Positions 46,271 through 57,492 of a stretch of DNA of 64,000 nucleotides are shown piece after piece. The stretch is from Cryptomeria japonica. Lineage: Eukaryota > Streptophyta > Pinopsida > Cupressales > Cupressaceae. The translations under genes were made by a program, and so were the position numbers. Position 1 is the stretch's first letter. Every line of letters starts with the position of its first letter. The stretch covers positions 469,012,400 to 469,076,399 of the forward strand of contig NC_081406.1 in assembly GCF_030272615.1 (NCBI RefSeq), read 5' to 3'. Under the pieces are notes generated by a model, which saw nothing but the letters and a program-made list of their open reading frames with translations, was not told where the DNA came from and ran no database searches.

Positions 46271-46282
46271 TGGTATCAGAGC
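46271..46282 (+). promoter_or_regulatory. primer binding site of element H
   Basis: TGGTATCAGAGC, complementary to initiator tRNA-Met, two bases after the LTR. Confidence 0.9.
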
Positions 46283-46339
46283 ATCCTCTAGGTCCTCTAT
46301 GTTATAAGCTTAACCACCTGAGGTAAAGATCCCAGTCAA

Positions 46340-47230
46340 ATGATTAAGAGGGAAGGTCGAAAGTTTAATAGGGAAAATTTTAGTATATGGAAAGATAGAA
46401 TGAAGATATTCATTAGAAGCATGGGTGCTCAACACTGGAGCTATGTTGAGACTGCCTATGTTGCTCCTACTAGTACCCTTATCGGTGACCAAAAAAGAGA
46501 GATGCAGGATAATGGGCAAGTCATGGAAGCCCTAATTAGTAGTTTATCTGACATTGAGTTTATTGATGTTCAGGATAAGGTAAATCCCAAAGAGGTATGG
46601 GATACTCTTGAAAATATCTATGGTGGTGATGAGCATGTAAAACAGGCTAAGGAAGAAAGCCTTAGAGGGAAGTTTGAAGATATGCAGATGGTTGAAGGTG
46701 AGACCATTAAACAGTATGGAATAAGAATCAAAACCGTTGTTGGAGATATCAAGAGTGCAGGTGGTAAAATAGAAGATGCCACTATGGTAAGCAAAGTCCT
46801 GAGATCCCTATTGCCAGTCTATGCAATAAGGGTTGCTGCTATTTAGGAGCTGAGATCAATAGACAAGACTAAGGTATCCTTAGACTCCATCATAGCAAAG
46901 TTGACAGCCTATGAGCTAAATAGTTTTTATGGTAGTGTTCAAAAGATTGAATCAGCTTTTAAAGCTTTTGTTGTACCATCCAGAAAAGGAAAAGAATCTA
47001 GCACTAGTGGTGAACCAAGACAGAGCAGAGAAATGGATGATGAGGAGATTTTGATGGCATTTGAAGCTCTCCTTGCCAGGAAACTTCTTAAGGGAACTGA
47101 CAAATACAAAGGTAAGCTACCTTTGAAATGCTTCTCTTGTAACCGAATAAGACGTATTGCTGTAAACTGTCCTAATGGCGACAACAAGGACAAACTGGAA
47201 AGGTTCAAGAAATTCAAAGGAGGAAACCGG
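46340..47230 (+). pseudogene. Element H gag
   Basis: From ATG 46340 the copia-type gag reads KFNRENFSIWKDRMKIFI, NPKEVWDTLENIYGGDEHVK and YGIRIKTVVGDIKSAGGKI, then after TAG at 46844 (Gln expected) SLDSIIAKLTAYEL. The zinc knuckle CFSCNRIRRIAVNC (about 47132) has Arg in place of the usual Gly-His, so a His ligand is lost. The start is supported by its distance from the primer site. Gag forms the particle. Confidence 0.88.
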
Positions 47231-48670
47231 AGAAACTATTTTGTGGTAGTTGATGAAGGTGTCATAGATGAAGAATCAAAGGATGAAGAAAATGAATATA
47301 TTATGTTTGTTGTTGTCAAGGAAGATGTGTCAAACAAGAAGGCTCTTGTCTCCCAGTTTGATAATTCCAATGAGTGGATCATTGATAGTGGCTATGCTCA
47401 CCATATGACTGGTGACCAGAGCAAGTTTCTATCCTTGGAGGAGTATGATGGTGGTGTGGTTCACTTTGGCAATGATGCACCATGCATGGTCAAGGGCAGA
47501 GGGTCCATCTCTCTGAATGGAAAGAGTAGTGTTGACAATGTGTACTAGGTTGATGGTCTCAGACACAACTTTCTAAGTGTTGCCCAGCTAAATGATAGTG
47601 GCCTCACTCTGAAATTCAAGAATGGAGTTTGCAAAATCAAAGGAAAGAATGGTGAATTGGTGGCCACTGGCATGCAGACCAAAGGTAACCTATTTCATCT
47701 GAATGCAAATATAAGTACATGTCTTATGGCCAAATTTGATGATAGCTAGATATGGCATAGGAGACTCTGCCATGTAAACTTTGATAACATTGTGAAGGCT
47801 AGTAAGATCAATGCAGTTAGAGGGTTGTCGGTGCTAAGAAAACTGAATAATACCTTGTGTAGAGAGTGTCAATTGGGGAAAATGTCTTCCTCAACCTTTA
47901 AAGGTAAATCTTTCACTACTGACAATTTGCTTGATCTTGTGCATACTAATTTGTGTGGTCCTATGAAAACCAAGAGTGTGCAGGGTGATAGGTACTTCAT
48001 GATTCTCACTAATGACTGCTCAAGAATGATGTGGATCACATTCTTGAAAGACAAATCTGAAGCTTTTGTAAAGTTCAAAGCTTTCAGAGCATTAGTGGAG
48101 AAGGAAAGTGGTAAAAGGATCAAGTGCCAGAGAACTGATCAAGGAGGGGAATTCACTTCTAGTGAATTCAACAACTACTGTGAAGAACATGGCATCAAGA
48201 GGCAATTGTCTGCCCCCTGGACTCCATAGCAGAATGGCCTAGTAGAGAGGAATAACCAGACTATGGTTGAAGCAACTAGAGCCATGTTGATTCAAGGAAA
48301 GGTAGCTCACACCTTTTGGAGAGAAGCAGTGAGCATTGCAGTCTACATAGTGAACCAGGTACTCATCAAGAAAGGTAAGGATAAAACTCCTTATGAGTAT
48401 TGGACTGGTAAGACACCTATGGTTAGCCACTTTAGAGTGTTTGGTAGCAAATGTTACATCAAGAGGAGTGAACACCAAAGCAAATTTGATGTGAAATGTG
48501 ATGAGGGAATATTCCTAGGATATTCCACCAAGAGCAAAGCTCTCAAGTGTTTCAACAATAGGACTCAAAGAATTATGGAAAGCCTCAATGTAAGAGTTGA
48601 TGAAACCTTTGAGAAAACTGAGGAAACCGACAGTGAGCAAGCTGTAAATGAATCAGTTGCAACCTTCTAG
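47231..48670 (+). pseudogene. Element H protease and integrase
   Basis: Protease has WIIDSGYAHHMTGD (47376), the copia active site with DSG intact and Tyr for the usual Cys. Integrase follows with HRRLCHVNF and CRECQLGK (zinc module), HTNLCGPM where the first catalytic Asp is Asn (AAT at 47948-47950), QRTDQGGEF with the second Asp, and NGLVERNNQTMVEA with Glu. Stops at 47546, 47747, 48227 and 48668 are TAG; the first, third and fourth fit CAG and the second fits TGG. A further part, YWTGKTPMVSHFRVFGSKCY, is the copia-typical C-terminal region. Confidence 0.9.
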
Positions 48671-50338
48671 GAACCGGTTGACAACCAACTAAGTACCAGT
48701 AACAATTTTCCTACACCGGAAAATGTAGATGCTAATGAGGATGAAGAGGAAAAGCAAGAGGAATCTATCAAGACCATTCCTCGGTATGTCAAGCTGAATC
48801 ATGATCCTAAGCAGATCATAGGAGATAAGGATGCAGGAATCCTTACAAGAAAAAAGGTCAGAGAAAACTCTTGTATGATCTCTGAATTTGAGCCTAAATC
48901 ATTCAAAGAGGCACATAAAGATGAAGACTGGATCAAGGTAATGGAAGAGGAACTTGACCGGATAGAGAAAAATTGTACATGGTCTTTGGTACCTAGACTG
49001 GAGCATAAAAATGTCATTGGTACCAAATGGGTCTTTAGAAATAAGCTGAATGAGGATGGCATAATGATTAGAAACAAAGCTAGACTGGTGTGCAAAGGAT
49101 ATGCCCAAGAAGAAGGAGAAGACTATGGAGAAACCTTTGCTCCTGTAGCTAGATTGGAAGGAGTTTGTATGCTTCTTGCATATGCAGCCTTTAAAGGCTT
49201 AAAAGTATATCAAATGGATGTAAAATTTGCATTCCTATCTGAAGACAATGACATGGTATGTAGGCTACATAAAGCCTTATATGGCCTAAAGTAGGCACCT
49301 AGGGCATGGTATGAACATTTGCATTCCCATCTTGTGAAGATTGGATTTGAGAGAACAAGCAAAGATAGAAATATCTACTTGAAGTCTGAAGGAGATCAGA
49401 TCCTGATCTGTGAGTTATTTGTTGATGACATTATCTTTGGTGGAGATGACAAGATGAGTCATGAGTTTGCAGATGAGATGAAGAAAGTTTGAAATGTCAC
49501 TCACAGGGGAGATTAAATTCTTCATTGGACTACAGATCTAGCAGATGAAGGATGGAATCTTTATCACTCAGTCCAAGTATGTCAAAGAGGTGTTGAAGAA
49601 CTTTGGCATGGAAGATAGCAAACCGGTTGGTACATCGATGGTGACCGGTTGTAAACTATCTAAAGAAGATGAATCAGAATTGGTTGATGAGATAGAATAT
49701 CGATCAATGATTGGTAGGTTGCATTATGTAGTGCATAGCAGACTGGATATTGCACATGCAGTTGGTATTACTGTAAGATTTCAGAAAAGCCCAAGAGAAT
49801 CCCACTTGGTTGTAGTCAAGTGGATTCTTAGGTATCTGAAGGGAACTATTGCCTGTGGATTGTGGTATCCATATAGCAAGGATTTCAACTTGAAAGTGTT
49901 CACAGATGCTGATTGGGCTGGTAATATAGATGACCAGAAGAGCACAACCCATGGTGCATTCTTCCTCGGTGGTAGACTAGTCTCATGGATGAGTAAGAAG
50001 CAGAGTATGTTGCAGCTTTCATGAACTGCACTCAGACAATTTGGATGAAGCATGTATTAAATGGCTTCAAAGTTCCCGTATCTGAACCGGTAAGTATATT
50101 TTGTGACAATACTAGTGCAATTAATATCTCCAAGAATCTGGTTTTACATTCTAGAAACAAGCACTTTGAGCTTAAGTATCATTTCTTAAGAGAAAAGGTT
50201 CAGAACAAAGAGATTACACTGGAACATGTTTCCAGTAAGGAGCAGTTAGCAGACATATTCACCAAGCCTCTCCCAAAGACTACATTTATGTACTTAAGAT
50301 GTCAATTAGGGGTATTGCCCCTTCAGGAGGTGAACTAA
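48671..50338 (+). pseudogene. Element H reverse transcriptase and RNase H
   Basis: RT motifs: KNVIGTKWVFRNKLNEDG, RLVCKGYAQEEGEDY, VYQMDVKFAFL, HKALYGLK with TAG then APRAWYEH, and the catalytic FVDDIIFGG (49418), where YVDD is usual. A frameshift lies near 49490. RNase H: VEYRSMIGRLHY-like IEYRSMIGRLHYVVHSRLDI, FTDADWAGNIDDQKST and SWMSKKQ; a small deletion near 50000 then joins AEYVAAFMNCTQTIW. It ends with LADIFTKPLPKTTFMYLRC and a stop at 50336. Copia lineage is certain. Confidence 0.9.
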
Positions 50339-50571
50339 AGGTATATGCTCCACATCAGTCATGTATTGCATAGTCAAAATTTTCTTCAGGATTGATGTGT
50401 TGAAGGATGCTACTCCTTAGGGGGAGCAGCATAATGGAACAGGGAAGCTTGTGCCTCCACTTTGGCATTGTTGTCAAAGGGGGAGAATATGTGAAGTGGA
50501 GAAGATATCTGCAAAAAATGGGGAGAAGATGTGAAGTGGAGAAGATATCTTTGTTTATTGCCATCAATGCC

Positions 50572-50583
50572 AAAGGGGGAGAT
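50572..50583 (+). promoter_or_regulatory. polypurine tract of element H
   Basis: AAAGGGGGAGAT directly before the 3' LTR TGTTGG. Earlier copies of the motif (GGGGGAG at 50420 and 50480) lie in the 3' untranslated region. Confidence 0.85.
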
Positions 50584-52114
50584 TGTTGGTATTCTCATAC
50601 CCGTATGAGAACATAATGACATTGTATGTTGTCATTGATGTCAATATGCTAAAGAGGTGCGAACTGACATATGAGAGAACTGGCATAACACTGTGAATCG
50701 ACATGTGTGCCAAAGTGAAGCGGTGTGCTTGTTCAAGGTGAACCAGCATATGGTTATGGGAATCGGCACATGGAAGCATTGTATGACTACCGATTGGTAG
50801 TCTCAACTTTAGGGTTTTCGGTTGAAGGGCTTCAACCCTGTGTGGCTCAACCAATGACATTGTGTGATGAATGAGCATTGTAATGAAGAATAGATCATGT
50901 TGCCACATCAACCTTGTGCGCATGAAGGATCTTGCATGAAGGAGATTGTTCCTATCTACCTCGGGAATATGTGAAGTCTATAAAATGGTGATAATGTGTG
51001 ATGGGTTATCAGCCGTCATGAAATTAGTGAAAATGAACAATGGAGAATGTCTTGAGATTGGATCAAGACTGTTGCAATTAATGGAGTGTTCTCAATGGTC
51101 AGGATTGAACCATTTGAATTCCTTAACCTAACAGTTTTAGGGTTTAGGGTTTATGCTACCGACCTATCTATTTTCCTATAAGGTCGATCTTGTGTATCTT
51201 TTTGAGGTTGTTGGCAAAAGTTATGTGTGTGTATCCAAGAGAAGGGATACGTAATTCTTGCTAGACCAAAAGGAGAGAAGTGATACCTGTAGAGTGTAAG
51301 TGTAGAAGGTAAATAGGAGCTTAAGCAGATCTGCATTAGCATTGAGTGTTGTTACCAGATCATTGTAATACCTATTGATCTCTAACCACCTCAATAGTTG
51401 GAATATCCCTTAATAGGGTAGCCTTAACCAGCTTTCTGAAAATCCTTTAATAGGGTAATTCAAAGCTACTGAGTTCAGAATCCTTTAGCTATTGAGTTCT
51501 TGAAATCCTGTAACAAGGTAACCTTTAACAGGGTTTAACCCTTAACTAGGTATTGTAGCCATCCCTTAATCGGGTGATCTTTAATAGGATCGGTTCCTAG
51601 CAAAACCTATTGTAATGTCTCTAACCAGACAAGGCTCCTAACAGACCGGACTTCTAAAGAGTTCAAAAATAGCTTGTGGGTATTTATCCCCACCGTGGTT
51701 TTTCCCAGTTGGGTTTCCACGTGAAAAATATGTGTGTCATGTGTGATGCTTTTATCTTGTGATGCTTTCCTATTTTCTATCAAGCTTATGATGGTTTGGT
51801 GTTTTATGCCTGTCAATAAAACATGTTGAACTAGTTGTTATTATGATCTGATGATAGATTACCTATTTATGCATAAAGGTGAAATGGTAGTATAGTCTTG
51901 AGTTGAGTGAAAAGCTAAGTGAGTAACCGGTTAGTTCTTGTCTCAGTCATTCTTAGCTTTACCAGTTGCACTCTACTTCAAACCGGTGTCACTGCTTGCT
52001 AGTCATTTGAAGTGTTTGCTATCAAACCGGTTTAAGACTGTATTTTTGCTTGTACTGATTCACCCCCCCCTCTCAGTACCGGGTTAGTAGTATCCGTTCA
52101 TCATTGAGTTATCA
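50584..52114 (+). repeat. Element H 3' LTR
   Basis: Second LTR copy, TGTTGGTATTCTCATAC to GAGTTATCA. A TATA-like CTATAAAATGG at about 50979 is intact here, while the 5' copy has TTGTAAAATGG. Telomere-like TTTAGGG units occur at 51136-51149. Confidence 0.92.
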
Positions 52115-52448
52115 GGTTGTAGATGATGGAGATCAGTTATGTAATTAATAACCTGAAGGTTTATGGTGGTCTGATAATCCGATGAATGAAATGAATGAAA
52201 AATAGTGTATCTAGAAGACTCTAGGGTTGTGCATTTATTACAAATGGAAATTAGGTTAAAAAGGGTATTTCAGTCACTCATTATTCACATTGTGATCAAA
52301 GAGTAAGAGCAGAAGAGCAAGGTGAATGAGTTTGAGCTGTGTTAAATGAGCTAGAGGTGATTAATTAGGGATTTCTAACATCCAGTTGAGATCGAAAGAG
52401 GTATTTATCCGTCTATGAGTAATCTTTTCATACCCAAAATTTGATATG
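52115..52448 (+). other. element G spacer before ORF-U
   Basis: About 330 bases with no gene, joining 44731 after removal of element H. No pol remnant is visible, as in element E. Confidence 0.45.
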
Positions 52449-52859
52449 AAATCTACATCTAGTGTTGTGACTTCTTTGGTGATGGAAATTTCTGAGAGAG
52501 CAAGACCTGTATTCAATAGGTATCTGTTTAAATTCGTTGAAGATGATCTAGAAAGTGCATTTTCCTCAGTCATGTATGATGTTCTTCATAATGAGGATAT
52601 TAGGGCTTCTATCCACTAAAACTTCAAAGTATTGGGTAATGCTAATATGCTATCACTCTACAACAAGTATTTGTCAGATAGTTTGGGAAATCTGAAGCCG
52701 AAATTTTGGGCACTTCAGGATAAGGGTTTTGTGTAATTTATTCATTTTCTGGAACTTGATGAAATAGAATGGATCCATTACATTCTGAGAAAAGTTTGTG
52801 ATCAATTCATGTGGCTGGATTGACCTTATAAGATAACTAAGAAATCCATTAAAGTAGTT
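52449..52859 (+). pseudogene. Element G ORF-U, N-terminal part
   Basis: From ATG 52449 (KSTSSVVTSLVMEISERA) this matches the start of ORF-U in element E by eye: AFSSVMYDVLHNEDIRAS against ALSSVLCGVLHVEDIRS, and FLELDEIEWIHYILRKVCDQ against FLDEFKEDYIRYVLSRIHDQ, then PYKITKKSIKVV against HKITKEAIHVV. It is cut by a solo LTR at 52860. Stops are TAA at 52618 and 52735 and TGA at 52819. The spacing of the shared motifs is nearly the same in both elements. Confidence 0.65.
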
Positions 52860-54591
52860 TGTAATAAGCCCCCTTAAAAAAAATAAAAAATCAATAAGAA
52901 TTAAAGAGAAAACACAATAACCTGTTAATTTTAGAGAAATAATCCAAAGCAATTGAAGGGAACCCTTCCACGTACCTTTTGTTCACCAAGAGCCCAATCT
53001 CGGAGGGTGAGAGCATACGGTGTTCCAAGGATCATTAGCACCATAAATTGAATTGGAATGACAATGCATAGGTGGCAAGCCAGTCCCTTCTGCTTATTCA
53101 ATAGGATAGAAATTAAACTACTTGGCGGTGAACCAGCCAAGGAAACAACAAGGAATTTCAACACAATCACTCTACCGATTATGCAATGGGAGGACTTTGT
53201 TAAGCAATTCAAATAACCGAAAGATAAATAAGAGGGGGGGATGAATCAGTTGTCCCAGATTACCAAAACATTTAGCAATTAAAATTTTAATACCAGAACC
53301 CAAAACATTAATACTGGAATACTTAAACCAAATACCGGAATAGAAGTTAAACCAATTAAGAGTAAACAATAATTAGAGAATAAATAGCATCTACATGACA
53401 CTAAGATTTATATGTGGAAAACCCAGTAAAGGGAAAAACCATGGTGGGAAGCCTACCCACAGTCAGATAATGATTATGTAGTAGGTATGTGAATTATAAT
53501 TGAGGGGCATGCACTTGCAGGAAGGCCAATAGCCTAGAATGCACTGCTCATCACAAAAGGAGTCTCACTGACTATATAGAATTCCATACTACAATTTGGA
53601 AGAATGAATGAACTACAAAGATAGCATATCTTATGCCTGAGTACAGTTCCGGTTAAGCTCAATACCGGAGGACTAAATCCTCTTACATAAACCCAACTTG
53701 ATCTCCAATGATCGACCAAATCCTCTACCTAAATGATATTACATTATTCGCACATTATATATCCATATTCCATTCCCATTCCCATTACCATTACCATTAC
53801 CATGATCTGCAATGACACCTTACATCATATATATACAAACCCTAGACCATAAACAATCAGGTCAGCCACTAGAAAATAAACCAATTACATAATTACAAAA
53901 CATGTTGTCCTTAGACCAAACAAATAATATTCAACCCATAAGACATCCCAAAAATTGAGAGGTCCAATCCACACGTTACAGTAAGCCGGTCCATAACCTA
54001 GATCAATCGGAACCCATTATAGGTTCACACGCTAAAGAAATGATCTCCATATGTAAAGTATTGAACATGATCACCATCATCATCCTAAATCTCTACCAGA
54101 TGTTGCACCAACACCACTTATGCATATCATCAAAGATCTTCATCAAATATCTACTGGTGAAACCCTCGCCGGAACCACAAACCAAGCTTCCAAGCAAACA
54201 AGATAGCATCTGATCACTAGACCAAAACCAACTAACTAAATATGAACATGAGTATCATGAATAAACCAATTCCATAACCAAATCATATTGAAGCATACCA
54301 GATCTTGTCAGATCCAAACCAACCAGAAACCACACATCCTATCGAGACTAGAAGGCTGTCGGTAAATCATCCAAAACAATTAGTATTAACATAAATGACA
54401 AAACATCAATGCAACACATAATTAATTCCTCCAAATGGCCAATAGACTTATACATAAAAACTATCACTCTACCGCTTATTTCAACGAGAGGACAGCAGTT
54501 GGAAACCCTAATTCTCCTTTCCAATAGCCTAGGGTCTCTGGAATAGACCAATGGACCACTGATTACACATCACTGAGAAGGGGACATTACA
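52860..54591 (-). mobile_element. gypsy-type solo LTR with a nested solo LTR
   Basis: On the minus strand it runs TGTAATGTCCCCTTCTC (54591) to GGGGGCTTATTACA (52860), giving matching TGTAAT/ATTACA ends. About 480 bases remain after removing the inner LTR. The flanks TAGTT and CAATT are an imperfect target duplication. It interrupts ORF-U of element G. No coding sequence is seen. A non-LTR origin such as a small inverted-repeat element cannot be fully excluded. Confidence 0.6.
53198..54444 (-). mobile_element. solo LTR, copia-type, TSD GACTT
   Basis: A 1247-bp LTR flanked by perfect GACTT repeats at 53193-53197 and 54445-54449. On the minus strand it begins TATTGGCCATTTGG, with TA in place of the usual TG, and ends GAATTGCTTAACA. 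The poly-C block (about 53233) and the CCATGGTTTTTCCC module (about 53426-53447) are on the minus strand. The same family is at 56933-57492. Confidence 0.85.
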
Positions 54592-56932
54592 CAATTACCT
54601 ATTTGAAAGCAATCGGTGAAGTTCCTGGATTAAGAAAAATAAATAATACAACACTGAAAAAGATTGCCAGATCTCAGTTTGACAATCGGTCAGTGACTAT
54701 TAATGATATTATTAAGCACGATGTCATATTTTCCTCAATGGTGATTGGATACAAAGGTATATCGATTGAGCAGGATGAATTCTATCTCTGATACAACCAT
54801 ATTTGTAGCCTATGAGATGTTGAAGGAGTACAAAAGGTATGATCTTTCTACAATACTCCTCAATGACTTAATGAGCAACTTGAAAAAGATAAAACAAGAT
54901 AAGAAACATGGCTTCAAGTTTGGATCCCTAATTGTTTGTTTAGCAATTTACTTCATTAAATGAGATTTCCATAATTGGAAACATCTAATAGACTTATGAT
55001 AAGCCGATAGCCATGCAAATCAAGGAAGGATTTTTGGGTCTAGTTGACAATGTTATGCAAAAATCAGCCTTATGGGGCTATTTAAAAACTTTTCAAGTCA
55101 CTATGAAAAGCAGAGAGAGAATTCCTAAAGAGATAGTGGAGAAATATGAGAAAACTATTTGTTTCATGGTTAACAAGGATCAATGTCATATGGAGGCAAT
55201 TGAGCCTAGAACTGTCTGGATCATGCTCATGGGGTATGAGGTGTTTGTAGTCACACTTGATGCATATGCTCAACACTTGTTGATTCAACCACTATACCAA
55301 AAAGAAGAAATATTTGGCACATTTAAGGAGAAGAACCTAGACCTCCACAAGAAATTCACTGGGCCTGGAAGGAAAATAAAAGTAACAAAGGAAGTTGAAG
55401 AACTAGCTAAGAAAATTGGTATAACCCGAGAAGTAGTGCAGAGGGAAAGAGAGAAGAATATACTGAAGGAGGAAGATATGGTGAAGCCACAATTTAAATC
55501 AGCTCCTACTCCTCCCAAGTAGTCTAAGGCTAAGCAAAGAAAGTCTGCACCTAACTTCGGTGTGCAGAAGCTGGCCGCTCCACCTAAGTCACAATCTACA
55601 TCAACTGTTGGAGTAGAAAAGAGGAAGAAAGAGAAGTCTACAAGAAAGTATGTTGTAGTAGAGGAAGAAATTGAATCAGATGAAGAGGTTAAAGAGGTCA
55701 AGAAAACAACTACATTTTCTAGAGTTGTCAGAAAACCTATATATGGTGCTACTTCATTTGTAAAGAAAGTTAAAACACAAGGTGAGACATTTGGTAGAAC
55801 AAGAGCAGGCAAGAAGAAATCTGAGATAGATGAAGCTCTTAAATCCAATAAGATTGAAGGTTCCTTCACAATTGTACCTCCATTGCAAAAGTTTTTAGAT
55901 GTAATAGTTAATGAAGGTAGTTTGATAAACCATTCTGTATATTATTAGCATTCTTCTGAGAAAGTCTGAAGATCTATTGAAGAAGCAGTTGTACACTACA
56001 TGAATTCTTTTAGTAAAGCATTGATTGAATTACCATCCATGATCTAGAAATAACTATATGATATCTTGAATTCCCGGAGACACACAGGTAGTATTGAAGA
56101 TGAAAGGCTAAAAGAACTTACATTAGTGCAGTTATGTCCTAAGTTAACAAGAGAAGAAACACCAATACTTTTGGCACTTGCAAAGGAAAGCTTCCAGAGC
56201 AAGCACAAAGTAAAAAAAATAATGTTCAGAAGAGTAGAATAAGTAGTAAAGGATACAAGGGGATTTTTGAGGAAAATTTTGAAAGAAAATAACTATTAGG
56301 TTATTCCAAAGAAGGATGATTCCCAACTGAAAGGACAATAAATCAAAGATGCTTCACCTCTAGTGTTTCATGTTCAAATAGAAGTTCCTCTGGATCAGCC
56401 ATATGTACAGATTGACCTAGTTGAACAAGAAATTGCAGATGTTACCCTTGACAATCAAGCGGTTGACAACTTTGATGAAGCTACGTAGGATCCTCCAGAG
56501 ATAGAAATCATTGCTAAAATGATAGCTGAGGAGTTAAGTGAAGCAGGAAAGGGTGAAGGAGGTGGTGAGAAAGTAGAAGAGGATGTAAGAACTAAAGAAG
56601 TTATAAAGGAGAAGGGTGAAGAAAAGACTGATGAAGCTCTGGTGACCATGACAAAGCCACTGTTCCTGATAAAGGAAAGTAGATTGCAGTTGATAAGGGT
56701 GATTTCTCCCATGGTTTGGTAGACTTGATTACCATGTCCCCTCTTCAAGCACTGAAGTTAGCCACTCTCATGTAAATCAAAGCAAGTGAGGAATACTTAA
56801 GTCCACATTAGAAGAAAATGAATTTATATTTATGGCAATTGGAGTTTTGGAGAAGATTATGCCTAATCTTAAGTATATTTCTAGTGACACTCCCTTCGGA
56901 AAGCTTAAGGGTATGTTGATTAAAGTTGAATC
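54592..56932 (+). pseudogene. Element G ORF-U, remaining part
   Basis: Continues with RSQFDNRSVTINDIIKHDVI (against SKWDGCTMTINKIEDPKVK in E), HGFKFGSLIVCLAIYF (against KFKFGLLIIGLVFYF), RERIPKEIVEKYEKTICFMV, MEAIEPRTVWIM and FGTFKEKNLDLH. A basic region (RKKEKSTRKYVVVEEEIES), MNSFSKALIELP (56000) and an acidic stretch (56380-56650) follow, then MAIGVLEKIMPNLKYISS. At 56933 an unrelated LTR begins and the C-terminal end is lost. Frameshifts and stops are frequent. The protein family is unknown to me. Confidence 0.65.
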
Positions 56933-57492
56933 TATTGGCCTTTTGGTGGAATTGATTATGTGTTTCATTCATGTTTTTTCACTGATGCCAACACTAGTTG
57001 TTTGGATGCTTTACTGGCACCCTTCTGGTCCCAGTAGGTTGAGTGGTTTTTGGTTGATTCGGATCTGGCATGATCTGGTAGGCTCCGGTATGATTTTGTT
57101 ATGGATTTGGTTTGTTCATGATACACATGCTCATATTTAGTAAGTTGGTTTTGGTCTAGAGATCGAATGCTATCCTGTTTGCTTAGAAGCTTGGTTTTTG
57201 GTTTTGACGAGGGTTTCACCGACATAGCTTTTCATGAAGATCTTTAATGAATTGTATAAGTGGTATTGGTGTAGCTTTTGGTGGATTTTCAGGATGTTGT
57301 TGGTGATCATGTTTGAGACTTGGCGTATGGATATCATTGTTGTAGCATATGGACCTATACTGGGTCTCTGATGATCTAGGTTATGGACCGACTTTAATGT
57401 AACAGGTGGATTGGACCTCTCGATGTGTTTCTGGGATGTCTTATGTGTTGGATATTATTTGTTTGGTCTAAGACCGACATGGTTTGTAATTA
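56933..57492 (+). mobile_element. LTR fragment, same family as 53198-54444
   Basis: Starts TATTGGCCTTTTGGTGG, like the other copy, and matches its first half (for example TCATATTTAGTAAGTTGG). Similarity ends at about 57491, before the LTR's promoter-distal half. Element I begins there in the middle of its polyprotein, so the junction is a deletion or rearrangement and not a clean insertion. Confidence 0.7.

Larger units (their letters stand above)
44732..52114 (+). mobile_element. Element H: complete Ty1/copia element (sirevirus-like)
   Basis: LTRs of about 1.53 kb (44734-46268 and 50584-52114) flank gag, protease, integrase, RT and RNase H in the copia order. GGTTG at 44727-44731 and 52115-52119 is the target duplication. 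Primer site 46271-46282, purine tract before 50584. The LTRs are very similar, so this is one of the younger insertions, yet pol has seven stops and two frameshifts. It lies between the two ORFs of element G. Confidence 0.92.
42249..56932 (+). mobile_element. Element G: second pol-less element with ORF1 and ORF-U
   Basis: Visible parts are a 5' LTR (42249-43422), a tRNA-Met primer site, ORF1 (43464-44652) and ORF-U (52449-56932). Element H (44732-52114) is inserted between the ORFs and a solo LTR pair (52860-54591) within ORF-U. The right end, including the 3' LTR, is missing: at 56933 an LTR fragment of another family begins. The order and motifs match element E, but the LTRs differ strongly outside shared modules, so E and G are separate families. 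Confidence 0.7.

Noticed and set aside
55285-55869. A 194-codon open frame on the minus strand
   Set aside because: It lies opposite ORF-U of element G, whose plus-strand translation matches element E. The minus-strand product is Ser/Phe-rich, as expected for the antisense of a Lys/Glu-rich coding region.
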